A stretch of DNA of 40,919 nt from contig JAKSYS010000578.1 of assembly GCA_022925895.1 (NCBI GenBank), positions 1-40,919 of the forward strand, written 5' to 3'. The DNA is from Fragilaria crotonensis. Its lineage: Eukaryota > Bacillariophyta > Fragilariophyceae > Fragilariales > Fragilariaceae. Below the pieces are notes generated by a model that ran no database searches, had not been told where the DNA came from, and saw only the letters and a list, made by a program, of their open reading frames with translations. The position numbers were made by a program, and so were the translations under genes. This document shows, piece after piece, positions 21,701 through 33,144 of the stretch (positions within the stretch are counted from its first letter, which is position 1; the number at the start of each line of letters is the position of its first letter).

Positions 21701-23437
21701 TGGCCATAACAACTCGCCATGAAAAGGGCAGTTACACCATCATCATCACGTTGACCATTCACATCCGTCTTGTTGTTTTGGAGCAACAAGCGGACGACTT
21801 CCACATGGCCATTACGACTCGCGGCGTAAAGGGCTGTTTGACCATCAGTCCTTTGGAGATTCACATCCAATTTGTTGTTTTGGAGCAACTCGCGGACGAC
21901 TTCCACATGCCCATTTTGACACGCTATATAAAGGGCTGTTGCACCATTAGTGTTAGGGAGATTCACATCCACCTTGTTGTTTCGGAGCAACTCGCGGACG
22001 ACTTCCAGTTGTCCATTTTGACTCGCAACGTAAAGGGCTGTTGTACCATCATCAGTGCGTCGGAGATTCACATCCACCTTGTTGTTTTGGAGCAACGCCC
22101 GGACGACTTCCACATGGCCAAATTCACTCGCAATGTAAAGGGCTGTATAACCACCAGTCATTTGGAGATTTACATCCACCTTGTTGTTTCGGAGCAACTC
22201 GCGAACGACTTCCACATGGCCCTCTTGACTCGCAATGTAAAGGGCTGTTGTACCATCATTTGTACGTTGGAGATTCACATCCACTTTGTTGTTTTGGAGC
22301 AACGCGCGGACGATTTCCACATGGCCCTTTTCTCGCAATGTAAGGGCTGTATAACCACCAGTCTTTTGAGATTCACATCCACCTTGTTGTTTTGGAGCAA
22401 CGCGCGGACAACTTCAAATGGCCAAATTCACTCGCAATGTAAAGCGCTGTTGTACCACCATCATCAGTACGTTGGAGATTCACATCCACCTTATTGTTTT
22501 GGAGCAACTCGCGGACGACTTCCAGTTGTCCATTTTGACTCGCAACGTATAGGGCTGTTGTACCATCATCAGTGCGTCGGAGATTCACATCCACCTTGTT
22601 GTTTTGGAGCAACGCCCGGACGACTTCCACATGGCCAAATTCACTCGCAATGTAAAGGGCTGTATAACCACCAGTCATTTGGAGATTTACATCCACCTTG
22701 TTGTTTCGGAGCAACTTGCGAACGACTTCCACATGGCCCTCTTGACTCGCAGTGTAAAGGGCTGTTGTACCATCATTTGTACGTTGGAGATTCACATCCA
22801 CCTTGTTGTTTTGGAGCAACGCGCGGACGATTTCCACATGGCCCTTTTCACTCGCAATGTAAAGGGCTGTATAACCACCAGTCTTTTGGAGATTCACATC
22901 CACCTTGTTGTTTTGGAGCAACGCGCGGACAACTTCCAAATGGCCAAATTCACTCGCAATGTAAAGCGCTGTTGTACCACCATCATCAGTACGTTGGAGA
23001 TTCACATCCACCTTATTGTTTTGGAGCAACTCGCGGACGACTTCCACATGGCCATTTTGACTCGCCATGTAAAGGGCTGTTGAACCACAAGTATGTTGGA
23101 GATTCACATCCACCTTGTTGTTTCGGAGCAACTCGCGGACGACTTCCAGTTGTCCATTTTGACTCGCAACGTAAAGGGCTGTTGTACCATCATCAGTGCG
23201 TCGGAGATTCACATCCACCTTGTTGTTTTGGAGCAACGCCCGGACGACTTCCACATGGCCAAATTCACTCGCAACGTAAAGGGCAGTTACACCAATATCA
23301 GTACGTTGAGCATTCACATTGGCTCCCGCTCGTAACAGGTCACGAACCTCTTGGAGATTACCATCAAAGGCACTGTTAATCAATTTCCGATCATTCGCAC
23401 TCGACGGCTCCTTCCTTTTCGAAAAGATAGATCGCAT
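18701..23437 (-). CDS. Gene 2: ankyrin-repeat (about 23) TKL kinase with RING-like module
   Basis: Exon 1 (23437-20563) starts MRSIFSKRKEPSSANDRKLI and carries about 23 ankyrin repeats with the consensus GTTALYVASQNGHVEVVREL and NNKVDVNLQRTDD. A coiled coil (RLEEEEQKRREEEERRRR) and RRQELLNRRRPAAAS follow, then the kinase glycine loop LGSGAFGDAF and FAVKK. Exon 2 (20460-18701) has HRDIKSAN, DCG for DFG, the zinc region (FCIICNQCRTDMACSEGH), a coiled coil and the C-terminal module (FKECPNLVW, PGHEPFEI, final WVKGEF). Two spots break the frame. Near 22335-22410 five bases are missing relative to an almost identical copy 519 bp away; near 19942 one base is missing in a G run (gene 4 keeps it). 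With these restored the product is about 1,545 residues. I therefore call it a probable functional gene with consensus errors. Confidence 0.78.
20461..20562 (-). other. Intron of gene 2 (phase 0, 102 bp)
   Basis: Donor GTAAGT after GAACTGTCG; acceptor TTCCGCAG before ACACTCAAGAG. The joint gives FQRELS-TLKRFHHPNI. Same codon as in genes 1 and 4. Confidence 0.92.
22041..23078 (-). repeat. Internal 519-bp tandem duplication in the gene 2 ankyrin array
   Basis: The segment 22041-22559 recurs almost unchanged at 22560-23078. It covers five ankyrin repeats of 33-35 codons. Shared odd features include the variant ttggagatttacatcc, TTGTTGTTTCGG and the codon variant AAAGCGCTG. Outside this pair the repeats are more diverged, so it is a recent unequal exchange or slippage event. 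Confidence 0.8.
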
Positions 23438-23640
23438 GGCTTGAAGTTTAAAGACGCAAGGTCAAGGGATGCACAAAAACCATGAAGAATCAATGAGCGC
23501 CCTTTTTCGTGCGAATACATAACTGAGGATCGTACGCGCTTTCGTAGAGGGATTTACCCGAGAGGTATACACTTTCTGTATATCCTTAAAATCCATTTTG
23601 TGTAGAGTGTAGTATATATGGAAGGTACACGCTAGGCCTG

Positions 23641-23678
23641 CCCCAAAAGTCATACACCTAAGCGTATGACTTTCGGGG
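23641..23678. repeat. Perfect-looking hairpin upstream of gene 2
   Basis: CCCCAAAAGTCATAC (23641-23655) pairs with GTATGACTTTCGGGG (23664-23678), one mismatch in 15, over an 8-base loop. One more G-C pair extends the stem outward. It lies about 200 bp upstream of the gene 2 start codon. No run of T follows that would suggest a Pol III stop. Confidence 0.6.
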
Positions 23679-25789
23679 CGGACCTTATCTGATTCAGGTC
23701 CATGTCTGAGTAAGTGCTGTCAGTTAAATAGTGGTTTTAGAATACATATACTTAGACGATTTGAATTCCCATATCGAGGGCATCGACAAGTGACAAGTAG
23801 CACTTGCTACAACTATGTTGTAACAGGGTATCGGGGTAAGACTGGTTTGGCTGTCGGAATCTGTGGGCTTTGCGTCCAATTCGTTGCGAGCTTGTTCATC
23901 TGCTCAGTGTCTCGGACATCCATTGTCTTCCGTTCCACTGCTTCAAAATCTGGAGTGCTGCCAAAATTGTCTGGAAACCAAAATCACCATTTAGCCTCCC
24001 GCGACATCACGTCAAAAAGTTGCTCCTTGCTTGAAGCTTGTCCAACTACTTTACTCGAAGTAAATGAACAATCTACGATGGTAAGGGAGTCTATTTTTTA
24101 GGATACAGTCTTATGGGCTACAGAGTATTGGTCGAATTTTTCGCCACCAGTTTTATTTTTACAAACGAGAAATTGGTCATATCCACTTGAGCAGGAGCAT
24201 GATTGACAAAAGGAAACAGACAAGAATAGGCTCACTCCCTGGGTGCTGCCTATTTAAATTGACCTCATGCTGTGGGTCTGAAGCGCCGTTGTGGTGCAAA
24301 CACTGCCACAATCCGTCTGGAACAGCCTGAGCGAAAATGTCATCGTGGCCCGCACACTGCGATTGAGCAGCAGGAGGTTGCACAGTAGGTCGCGTGGTGG
24401 CGCGAACAACAACTCCCGCCACAATGATGACTAAGGGATCCTGCAGCGACAGTAGACTCCTTTACTGAATTTAGAAACCTGTAAAAAAGGAGCAAGGTAC
24501 ACAGTGAGAAACAGTTGAAACATCCATCGGCATCACAATAACAGAACAATGCACAAGAGGAACCGCTGATTACATACCTTTTTATACAGAGAAGACAAAC
24601 AAAAACTACGGTTTCACTCCAGGTAAGATGGAACGGGCATTGAGTATCAAATGACGTGGTGGACTGGGTTGTTTGGCACCACGTCGTCACATGACAACAT
24701 GGTGTCAAATGGCTCCAAAGTCCCTCTGTGGTTTTTGTGTTTACAGTGTGCTCGAAACTCAGAGTTTTGTTCTCGAGTATTAAAATGAACACATCTCTGA
24801 GTGGCTACATTCGTGACACTCGTGATTGTACTTTGCAAGTATCTTGCGGTCTTTTATTCTAAGTAAGTAAAAAATCTGAGAGAACTTCATTGCCTTGTAC
24901 AATACATACCCTATTCTAGAGGCATATGCATACCTTAGTAGGTGTATACTTTCCTCGCTCGCTTATACATACACCCTGATTGAAATTCGTTCCGAGTTCC
25001 GAGGGAGTCTTGATTCGTGTTGCGTGTTGCGCCCCATCGATTCCAGCGTGCATATCATCATCACTTATACTGCTACGGTTACGGTACGCCTACATTTCTC
25101 GTCAACACACGGGAGGAACGGCGTGCACAAGTCGTGTGCTAGTAGAGAGATGATATTGTAGGATACATGCATGTTTCGTACGCCTGGTACCAGTATTGTA
25201 CCAGCTCTACATACGGGGTTTTGTCGTTATGCACCTTTATGCATGTATGTATATATGTTGCGTGCGATTGAAGATTCTATTCTGATATATCGTATATACA
25301 GATGTAAAGTATATGAAATATGTTCTACGTGAATGGGTACGTACAGCTGGTTGCACAATTAAATGGCATCGCTTAGAACGTAGTAATATTTCTACAGGCG
25401 TTCAATAATCTCTATAGTAGACGTCAGCAGAACAATTTGAATGGCTGCTACGGTAGGCTCCTGATGAATGGTATCTTTCCACAAGTGATGTCTCATTCCG
25501 TCTGCCCTGTTCGGATGCGACTCGCAATGCTCCCAATCCATACTTGAAGAGCAGTTTGATGCACCAGAAGATTGCTCTTGTCGTGACTCTAGACAGTGGT
25601 TTTGAACACTCCCGTGTTTGTGAGTGGTACTTTGGAGGCAGGACCATTCGAGACGAGGCGTTTTTGCGCCGATCTGGCACGCCCACCAGTAGCCCATTTG
25701 TGTTGGACTGAGCTGTGCGCTGGATGCTCAGCATGGTTCCGTTTGAGGAGCGTCTCGCAAAACGTACCGACGTGTTTCTGGCTTGTGTA
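23679..25789. other. Long intergenic stretch; one weak spliced-gene candidate
   Basis: No recognised gene. On the minus strand a textbook intron shape occurs at 24577-24479 (GTATGT to CTCCTTTTTTACAG, 99 bp, like the kinase introns). A frame after it, ending near 24177, finishes with a hydrophobic segment (PILVCFLLSIMLLLKWI). The frames on either side do not join cleanly, so I do not call a CDS. The minus strand at 25734-25402 weakly recalls an integrase core (FKYG, EQGRRNE) but is not convincing. TAC/GTA-rich simple sequence covers 25150-25340. Confidence 0.35.
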
Positions 25790-27034
25790 AAGTAATGCGG
25801 CGGGTCTCCCGAACGGCATGAGTGGGTACGACGACATGCCCGATGCGATGGTGCAGCACAACGAGGTGTTTTCCGTCAAGGGGTGGCTGAACATGGTGGT
25901 TGGTTGTTGTGGGTCGACACCTCCTCACATCAAGGCGATCCGCGAGATGGCTGCGAACTACAAGCCTCGCAAGCTTCCCGACGCGGGTCGTCCGAAGATG
26001 TGGCTGTCAGGTCTTGAGGATCATGTAGTTGAGGACGTGCATAACCAGCACGGCAGGCCGTTCTTGAAAATGGGTGAGCGATGCAACCTGAGGGGCTCTA
26101 TTAAGTTCAAGAAGGTCATGATGGCGGGTGATTTTGGAGCTGCCATGGATATTGCAAAGAAACAAGTTGAGGATGGAGCACACGTGATTGACATCAAATG
26201 TCGATGACGGTGTGCTTGATGGACTCGCGGCAATGCAGAAGTTTGTGAAGATCGCCGTGACTGAGCCTGAGATCGCGAAGGTTTCGTTCATGTTGGACGC
26301 ATCGAAGTTCGATATTGTTCTTGCTGGGTTGAAGTGGTGCCAAGGGAAGTGCATAATCAACTCGATCTCGTTGAAGGTTGGCGAGGACTGAGTTCGAGGA
26401 GCATGTGGCATAACTGAAGATGCATGGAGCCGCTGTCGTTGTGATGGCGTTCGACGAGGAAGGTCAGGCCGCGACAGAGGATGAAAAGCTACGCATCTGT
26501 AAGCGCAGTTGCGACATCATGCTAGTGAACGAAGTCCGCTTTCCTCCTGAGGATATCATCTTTGATCCCAACGTGTTGACGATGGGCACTGGTTTGGAGG
26601 AGCACAACAACTATGTCTTTAACTTTATTAATGCTATTAACTTTATTAATGCTGTTAACTTTATTAATGCTGCGAAGATAATTAAGGAAGAATGTCCGTA
26701 GTATGTGAAGATTTCTGCTGGTATCAGCAACTTGTCGTTCGGCTTCCGCGGCGTGACAACGATTCGCGAATCGATTCACTCCGTGTTCTTACACCATGTC
26801 ATCTTGGAGGCTGGTATGGACGTGGGTATAGTTAATGCGTTGGAGTTGCTTAGCATTGATGAGCTTGACCCTGAATTGAGAGAAGCCAGCGAGAACGTCG
26901 TGTTGAACAAGATGGAGAATGCGACAGAAGTTATGATAGATTTGACTTGTGAGTCAGATTTTGCTGCTCGCATGCACAGAAACTCACCAAGCAAGCATGC
27001 ACAGAAACTCACCAAGCAAAAGAAAGTCACATAA
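25790..27034 (+). pseudogene. metH: Truncated cobalamin-dependent methionine synthase pseudogene
   Basis: Starts inside the protein at NAAGLPNGMSGYDDMPDAM, includes the homocysteine-domain zinc Cys pair (VVGCCGSTPPHIKAI), then much of the pterin-binding domain: [85 protein letters not shown] and [10 protein letters not shown] up to LDPELREA. The enzyme (EC 2.1.1.13) methylates homocysteine from methyl-tetrahydrofolate through B12. The N-terminal part and the whole cobalamin and reactivation domains are missing. Frame breaks occur near 26205 and 26390, stops near 26410 and at 26699-26701, and an 18-bp repeat expansion near 26619. These lesions are not homopolymer gaps only, so this is a true pseudogene. 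No introns are seen. Confidence 0.88.
26619..26672 (+). repeat. 18-bp tandem repeat, three units, inside the metH pseudogene
   Basis: The unit TTAACTTTATTAATGCTG occurs three times (the first ends in A). It translates as NFINA plus one residue per unit. The intact family has a single FINA-type segment here, so the extra units are an expansion after loss of function. Confidence 0.85.
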
Positions 27035-30000
27035 AGGCACTCCAAATTATAACAAATTGTGGGGTTGTGATGTGAAAACTGACAACATCACTCATGTTGC
27101 TCAATCCTCAAGGTAGTTCGCAAGGTAATGATATAGGGCATGTTGTCAGTTTGCCACAGTGTGGGCCTTGTTGACCCGCTGATGCCCCCATGATCAACAC
27201 ATGATATTACCGTGTTATTTTTTTTACTACCCAAAAGGACGAATCTGTTTTACTTAGGCAAAAAAGCTTTTAACGTGCAAAAACTGCCAAGATCTACGTT
27301 GGGTTATTTAATTGTGCAAACAGCTGTACCAACCGCATAAGGAGAATTTTGGACAGCTAATATGGCTTATGAGATGCACAGCATATGTATGACAGTACGA
27401 CAGCATCATCATCTATCGGCAAAGTTACAACTGTACAACAGATCCACAAATCGCCAAGGTTAATAGAGATAAAACTAGAATGGTAGATCTGCACAGTGAT
27501 TTTGTTGCCTTCAGCTGGTATTGAAACATCGTATTCCCCGACATGGCATTCATCATTTCATGATGAGGGATGCGTGCTACTACTACCTTTTTATTGTACC
27601 AGCAGACTGCTATCGATAGAGAAAACGTCAGCATTAGCCCAAACAATCTTCATAGGCGTCGTCCTCGTCGTCTTGCACCAATGTTTCATCATCCAAAAAG
27701 TCAAAGCTGACAACAACGTCTCGGTCCTGTTTTGCTGTTTTTACCGTCGCCACCATCATCCTTTTAATCTTCATTGGCAAAGAGATGAAAGTCTTCATTC
27801 CTTGACCCAAGTTTGATCTGCAAATCAAAGCTGTAGACGGGCTCGAACTAGATTTTGCAAACCGATACATTCCACTTGCGCCTCTACTTGGCTCTGAGCT
27901 CCAACACGGACGACTTGCATTTCTACCCTTCATCGGACTCTGTGGGTTCCATGTCTCCCTGACAGTACGTCAAACCCGTTCCCAATAAATTCAATGCTTT
28001 GGAGTATAAACGTCGCACCAGTACTCGCTCACACGGACATTTGCGCCATCCAACAAGAATCGTCGGACGACTGGTCGTCCCAACGGCCAAGACCTCTGGG
28101 AACGAAATCGATTGCCGTTGAGCAGAAGAGTTGCGCTCTGCAAATGACATGCCCACGCCAATTCGATCCTCAAGTGAAATTGATTTGGTTGAGTCGCGTC
28201 GCACCTTTCCCTTACTATAGTCACACTCGGAATATGCTCATTACTGAGATGTCCAAACGAAGACTCAGGTTGCGCACGATGGTACAATTTCATGTCAGTC
28301 ATCAAAGTCTCAAATAGATGTGACGGTATGTCGGTTGTCCTTTTTCGACATTGAAAATGAATACAGATTTCATCGTGCGTGTGCCAGCATCCACAATGCT
28401 GAATCGGACACCGAAGTGTCTCTAATGTCGTTTCCACGGTTCTGGGCACGATGACGTACGCTCAAGTTCGACGAAACATCCCTCCTTTCCAACCTGTACA
28501 CTTTGGGAACAACTCGACACGAGAATCTTGATTCCTTCGGAGCAATCGAATGCCAAGTTTTTGGAAATGGTTTCAATCCATGCCTCGAGTTGATTTGAGA
28601 AACATGGTTGTCTTGTTTGGGTCCTCTGTCTGCAGTACTTGGCAAGAACGCCTTTGCTTGTTGCGAACCTTGTCAACATCTGCTCGCTCCAACAAGAAGC
28701 ACGGCAACGAAAGCCAAGATCATACTACTCTCAACCTTTCTCGTCCACCAATCCAAGGATGAATCTTGATGGCGCCAAAATAAGTCACTCGCCTGTTGTG
28801 AGGCGAATGCATCATCATAATCACTTGTAATAGGATCATAGTATCATCATGGACCGATCAAACCGTTTGTTTGTGGAGGGTGTGATGATGATGCCTATGG
28901 ACCAATGGATGGAAGGTTGCTTTTTGACAAGAATCGAGCTGGCCACTGTGGCATGCGTTATATGCATATGATAATGACGCGACAGTGACGTACTGTTTCC
29001 TCCCACGCGTCCAAATGTTGATGTGCATTTTCGCGGAGCCTCAGTTTGTTCTCTTCAAAGGGAATGAAACGTTGTTTTGCAATTTCTCGATTGAGAGTGT
29101 GTGTTGTGTGTGTGCTCGCTGCTTCGAGGGGCGACCACAACGTCTCGTGTGTGTGTGTGGTAATAAGAGTCGAAATTAGTCTCTGTAGCAACAAACGAAA
29201 CAAAAGTGCTCATGGATCATTTTCTGGCGTGTCATTTTCAATACTTGCACCACACCATCCTCCAACATGATGATTTCGGAATGAAAATCCACAATCATTT
29301 TCATAGAGACAGCGCGCGTGCCGCACAAATGCCATATCCTTGTGGATCCTTGATTCATGCCATTATCAAATCTTGACATCCAACCATCATGCCAGCCTTA
29401 GAGGCTGCGTGTCACGTTCAATGTCATTGTATATAATAATGTCGACGCGTGAGTCGTTTGGTGAAAACGACGAGATCGGCAAGGGAATACTGTAGTATTT
29501 CATACGCATTGTTCATGTCAGTTTGCTGTTAAGGTTTCTTTTTTCCGAGTGAAAGAGATGATTTCAACTGGATTCCAAAGAGTGGACTGCTGTGATAGGA
29601 ACGACAGAATGCACAGACATGGAAGAGTATTCGGTTCCGACAGCGGCTGTCCTTGTAGACGATGGATGCATCCATAGAGAGCGGAGGTAAAGGCTGCACA
29701 AAGTGATTTGTGATCGGTGCGAGCGGTGATCGGAAATTGTGACGCCTCCTTTTGTTTTCGTTGTACTCCAGTACTGCACGTACGACTACTGTGGTACAAG
29801 TAATGCATACCAGATAGTAGCGGAGATCTTTTATTGTAGTACCAGGTACCCTGAAGTACAAATCTTGGCGCGCACCTGTCACAATGATGACTTTATTCAT
29901 GTGGACTATTGTCACACTCATTCCTCTGCATTTGATGCAGCATATACCGTATGCCGTATGCAGTCAGCTGAATGATAATCGCTGAATCTCAGAGTACAAC

Positions 30001-30154
30001 CAGGAGCCAGACAGAGACAAGATCATGACGAAGAAAAAGGCGCCGTTCATTACCGTGGCATGCCGTGTGTTGTGTTGAATGTCATCAATTATTCTTTGCA
30101 ATCATCGCTGTGCATACTATCATACATACTCCGAGTACTGCATATAATGTACCC
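27035..30154. other. Long intergenic stretch without a recognised gene
   Basis: Many short frames overlap on both strands between 27420 and 28830 (for example minus 28449-27991 and 27933-27634). None shows a domain I can name and none repeats in another block. They may be a decayed gene. The segment around 30045-30105 resembles 13440-13500. No RNA gene was seen. Confidence 0.4.
29095..29160. repeat. Interrupted GT dinucleotide tracts
   Basis: GT-rich runs at 29095-29114 and 29146-29160, separated by about 30 bp of unique sequence. A short microsatellite. Confidence 0.6.
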
Positions 30155-31071
30155 CTGAAACGCCAAATAGGGTCTACCGCAAGGGAGATTGGGGACACCG
30201 AATGGAGCAGATTGTGAGACATCCATGCCATCAAGAACGCAAGCAAACGCAACACGGCGAACAAACAAAATTGCCGGTGTCGTTTGGAAGGTGATGTGCT
30301 ATCACTCCTTGTAGCGTCCCACCTGATACGGTTGGACATTTGGCATGTCTCCTTCTCCGCTGACAATATCCTGTGTGTTGGAGCGTGGAGCACTGAGGAC
30401 AGCGTACACGAGAATTCGTGTCTTGGATCTCAAGAAGCAGCATGGATCGGTGTCATTCTCGATATGAGTGCTGCAGCGGACGACACATTACACTCGAGCC
30501 TTGGCACGCGGTGCGTGTGTGTTGTTTAGCAGAAGAGATACCCGAAGGATTCCCAACGCCATTCGTGACTTTCTCATCACATCATCTTCAGAGATCGTTT
30601 CCTCGGGCTGTTTTGCTGAAAGAGATGCCCATCGAGATGTCAAGGACTGAAGGACCGTCCACACCATTCGTGATTTTCTCATGGCATCATCGCTGGAGAT
30701 TGCGAAAACTAATCGTCTTCTCGAGGAGGACCTATACTGTGTCGAGGCCAAGTCACGATCCGTCAAATATGGAGCGTGCACTCACGTAATCGAAGTATCT
30801 AGTAGGCATCGTCCTTCCTTGTCGAACTTGTCGAAGGCATTGACTCTGTCTCAGTCGTCTGCGCCACTGTCATGTACAATGTAAACTGCTTACTTTTGTT
30901 AATCTCGCACTTGGCAATTAGCGTCGCCTTATACCTTTATGCCCCTTTTCTATTTGCATGTACACATGAATGAAATGAATAATTTTAATATATAACATGC
31001 AGATACTTTAGGGCGCCAGGCTATTCTCAGGCAAATATCATGGGCATACAACTGGAGTACTTCCGGTAGTA
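30155..31071. repeat. 3'-flank module, copy 2 of 3
   Basis: Near-collinear with 1-913, differing by substitutions and a few small indels (for example about 30 extra bases near 30310-30360). It ends at the gene 3 stop codon just as copy 1 ends at the gene 1 stop codon. This defines the left edge of block B. Confidence 0.8.
31053..31069. repeat. Short direct repeat beyond gene 3
   Basis: TGGAGTACTTCCGGTAG, identical to 895-911. Its same-orientation partner is upstream of gene 4 (37243-37259). Confidence 0.7.
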
Positions 31072-33144
31072 CTAGGTACTAGTGGTGTCATCCTCATGAT
31101 TGACACGCACTCCATAATGCTTCTTCGCACAGTCACCCGTCACCCAAATGGTAGTTCCGTTCTGGTCCACAACAGGAACCATCTTAGGTGGCATCCACAG
31201 ATGCCTTCTCTTGTCTTTCTGTGCCTTTTCTGCGATTAACTCGTATGCAGCTCCTGTCAGTTCATGCATTTTGCCGCATGCTTCGATTGGCGTGGTGTCG
31301 TCATTCTCAAGGAAAGCCTGAAAACTGTCCAAGACGGCACCCGCTGCTTCGTCAATCACAGAATCAAGAAACCCCGCCAATTTTTCGCATTGGTCAAGAA
31401 TTGGGATTGGAGGGATTGGGAGGGGAACACCATAAGCTTCGACAACCTTTTTGATTACCCAAAGACACACTTTCAGCCACGGTGCAACCTTCACGATCCA
31501 TCCTCGAGGCATCTCGATCTCAAAGGGTTCGTGCCCTGGCACACCCGAGTGTGCACAGATGAAGACGACGCTGTATTTTTGCAGCACTTTGTCCTTGCTC
31601 CACCCCATTGGATCTTTCAGGAACTTCTCATCAAAAACCAAGGGTGTCATCAAAACCAGATTCGGGCATTTCTTAAACTGATTTGCTGACAGTAGCGCTA
31701 ACGCTGCCAATGACCGGTCTAATCCTTTTGCCAACCTCTGTAGCATGTGCTGCTGCTTCTGTAGCAACTCGTTTGAATGTTCAACACCAACATGGACCAC
31801 GTATATATCAGATCTCACCAGGTACACTTGGCGGAGACATTCGTCCACCTTCGTCTGGTCGGCGCGTTGTTCAACGTAACGTTTGTACGTCTCAACAGGA
31901 ATGCGTCCATAAAGATCCTTGTCGTGGATTTTGCTTGGGCAATCCTGAATCAGGCATACAAGTTGGCATCCGTTCTCATCACAGAGCTTATCCACAATAC
32001 AAGTTGTGCACAGCGCATGCCCTTTGCTGCACTTGAAATCTGAACGATATCTGTGGCAAGTTTCACAGTATGCATATTCATATCGGCCGGTGTTCGTATT
32101 GCGCCATATGCTGACGTGGCTTGCAAAGATTGCGAAGATCGTGACTCCGATGATTAGGAAATTGGCGACCCGTAAATCTGGAGCAAAACAAACGGAAATC
32201 GTCAGCAAAAAAGTGGCAAGCACTGCGACGCTTCGCACTCCATCAGGTTGTCGAATGCCTTCGTCGGCATTCAAATTGATTGCATCTCTGAGCTTATCGA
32301 GGAGTTCCTTCGTGCTCAACCTTTTGTCAGGCAGAGGAGCCATGCAGGCAATAGCAGCCTTGCATAAAAGTTGAAGAGACGCTGGATTCCAGATGATGGT
32401 GGGATCGGCATCATCCATGAGCTTTTTCCATCCTTTGCGAATCGGCCGATCACGCCCGTCCTTGACATATCGACGATATGCATTCTCGAGTTGCACCCCG
32501 TTGGTCGTCGGAAGCCCTCCCGTCACGCATCCCACAATGAGCTCAACCAAGACAACGCCAACGGAAAACACGTCATAGGCAGCGATATAGGGCCACGAAG
32601 CGCTTTCCGATTTCATCTTGACATACTCTGGGCACATGTATCCGCGAGTTCCAAATGCAAACGCGCCGTTTGTGCTCTGCAAAGACCCCGGAGTAGCCCT
32701 GGAGTTGTCGTCAGGTACAAATTTGGCCAGCCCGCAATCAATCAGCCGGGGGGTAAAATCTTCCGCCAGACAAATATTGGCACTCTTGATATCGCGATGA
32801 AACACTTTCCAACTTTTGCCTGCCACCTTGCACCCGCCCGTGTGTAAGAAGTGCACTGCTCTCACCAATTTGAACATGATGGACAATCGAGTATCTGCCG
32901 ACAGGCGGGCTCTGTTGCCGTCGTCAGTAAAGAAGCCAGCGAGGGAGCCGTTAGCGGCATGTTCGTACACCAAACACTGCTGTGCACTGTTGGCATTTAA
33001 ACTGTAGCCATACAAGACAACAATGTTTGGATGCCGGAATCTCTTCAGACGCTCCGAGTACAGCTGTAAGGACCGCCATTCAGCTGTTGGGTCCAACAAT
33101 ACGGCTTTGTTTCCGATGTTATGGAACAACATCATAAGCAACAA
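31072..33144 (-). CDS. Gene 3: 5'-truncated TKL kinase with membrane segments and RING-like module
   Basis: An uninterrupted frame of 690 codons. True homology to genes 1, 2 and 4 begins at RLKRFRHPNIVVLYGY (about 33050), exactly where their exon 2 begins. The 31 residues before it (MLLMMLFHNIGNK on) are encoded by the antisense of the small-ORF repeat. So the ankyrins, glycine loop, ATP lysine and helix-C glutamate are all missing. HRDIKSAN and DCG are present. Unlike its relatives it has two hydrophobic segments between kinase and zinc region (VAVLATFLLTISVCF and ANFLIIGVTIFAIFA), which could anchor it in a membrane. The zinc region (CETCHRYRSDFKCSKGHALC), coiled coil and C-terminal module are complete. 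Without the N-lobe it cannot be an active kinase. It may be a dead fragment or a kinase-like membrane protein. Confidence 0.65.
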   Translation of the reverse strand: MLLMMLFHNIGNKAVLLDPTAEWRSLQLYSERLKRFRHPNIVVLYGYSLNANSAQQCLVYEHAANGSLAGFFTDDGNRARLSADTRLSIMFKLVRAVHFLHTGGCKVAGKSWKVFHRDIKSANICLAEDFTPRLIDCGLAKFVPDDNSRATPGSLQSTNGAFAFGTRGYMCPEYVKMKSESASWPYIAAYDVFSVGVVLVELIVGCVTGGLPTTNGVQLENAYRRYVKDGRDRPIRKGWKKLMDDADPTIIWNPASLQLLCKAAIACMAPLPDKRLSTKELLDKLRDAINLNADEGIRQPDGVRSVAVLATFLLTISVCFAPDLRVANFLIIGVTIFAIFASHVSIWRNTNTGRYEYAYCETCHRYRSDFKCSKGHALCTTCIVDKLCDENGCQLVCLIQDCPSKIHDKDLYGRIPVETYKRYVEQRADQTKVDECLRQVYLVRSDIYVVHVGVEHSNELLQKQQHMLQRLAKGLDRSLAALALLSANQFKKCPNLVLMTPLVFDEKFLKDPMGWSKDKVLQKYSVVFICAHSGVPGHEPFEIEMPRGWIVKVAPWLKVCLWVIKKVVEAYGVPLPIPPIPILDQCEKLAGFLDSVIDEAAGAVLDSFQAFLENDDTTPIEACGKMHELTGAAYELIAEKAQKDKRRHLWMPPKMVPVVDQNGTTIWVTGDCAKKHYGVRVNHEDDTTST

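Noticed and set aside
21100-23330. CRISPR-like array with about 102-bp spacing
   Set aside because: The periodic units are ankyrin codons (33-35 residues) that vary at synonymous and surface positions, with no unique spacers.
21469-23379. A 636-codon open frame on the plus strand
   Set aside because: It is the antisense of the gene 2 ankyrin array. The repeated codons happen to avoid stops in this complementary frame, and the translation is a monotonous repeat with no known fold.
25402-25734. Retroelement integrase fragment on the minus strand
   Set aside because: Only FKYG and EQGRRNE recall an integrase core. The His/Cys and Asp-Asp-Glu pattern cannot be followed.
27420-28830. Cluster of overlapping frames as a real gene
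   Set aside because: No frame holds a domain or joins to another through a convincing splice site. I leave the region uncalled.
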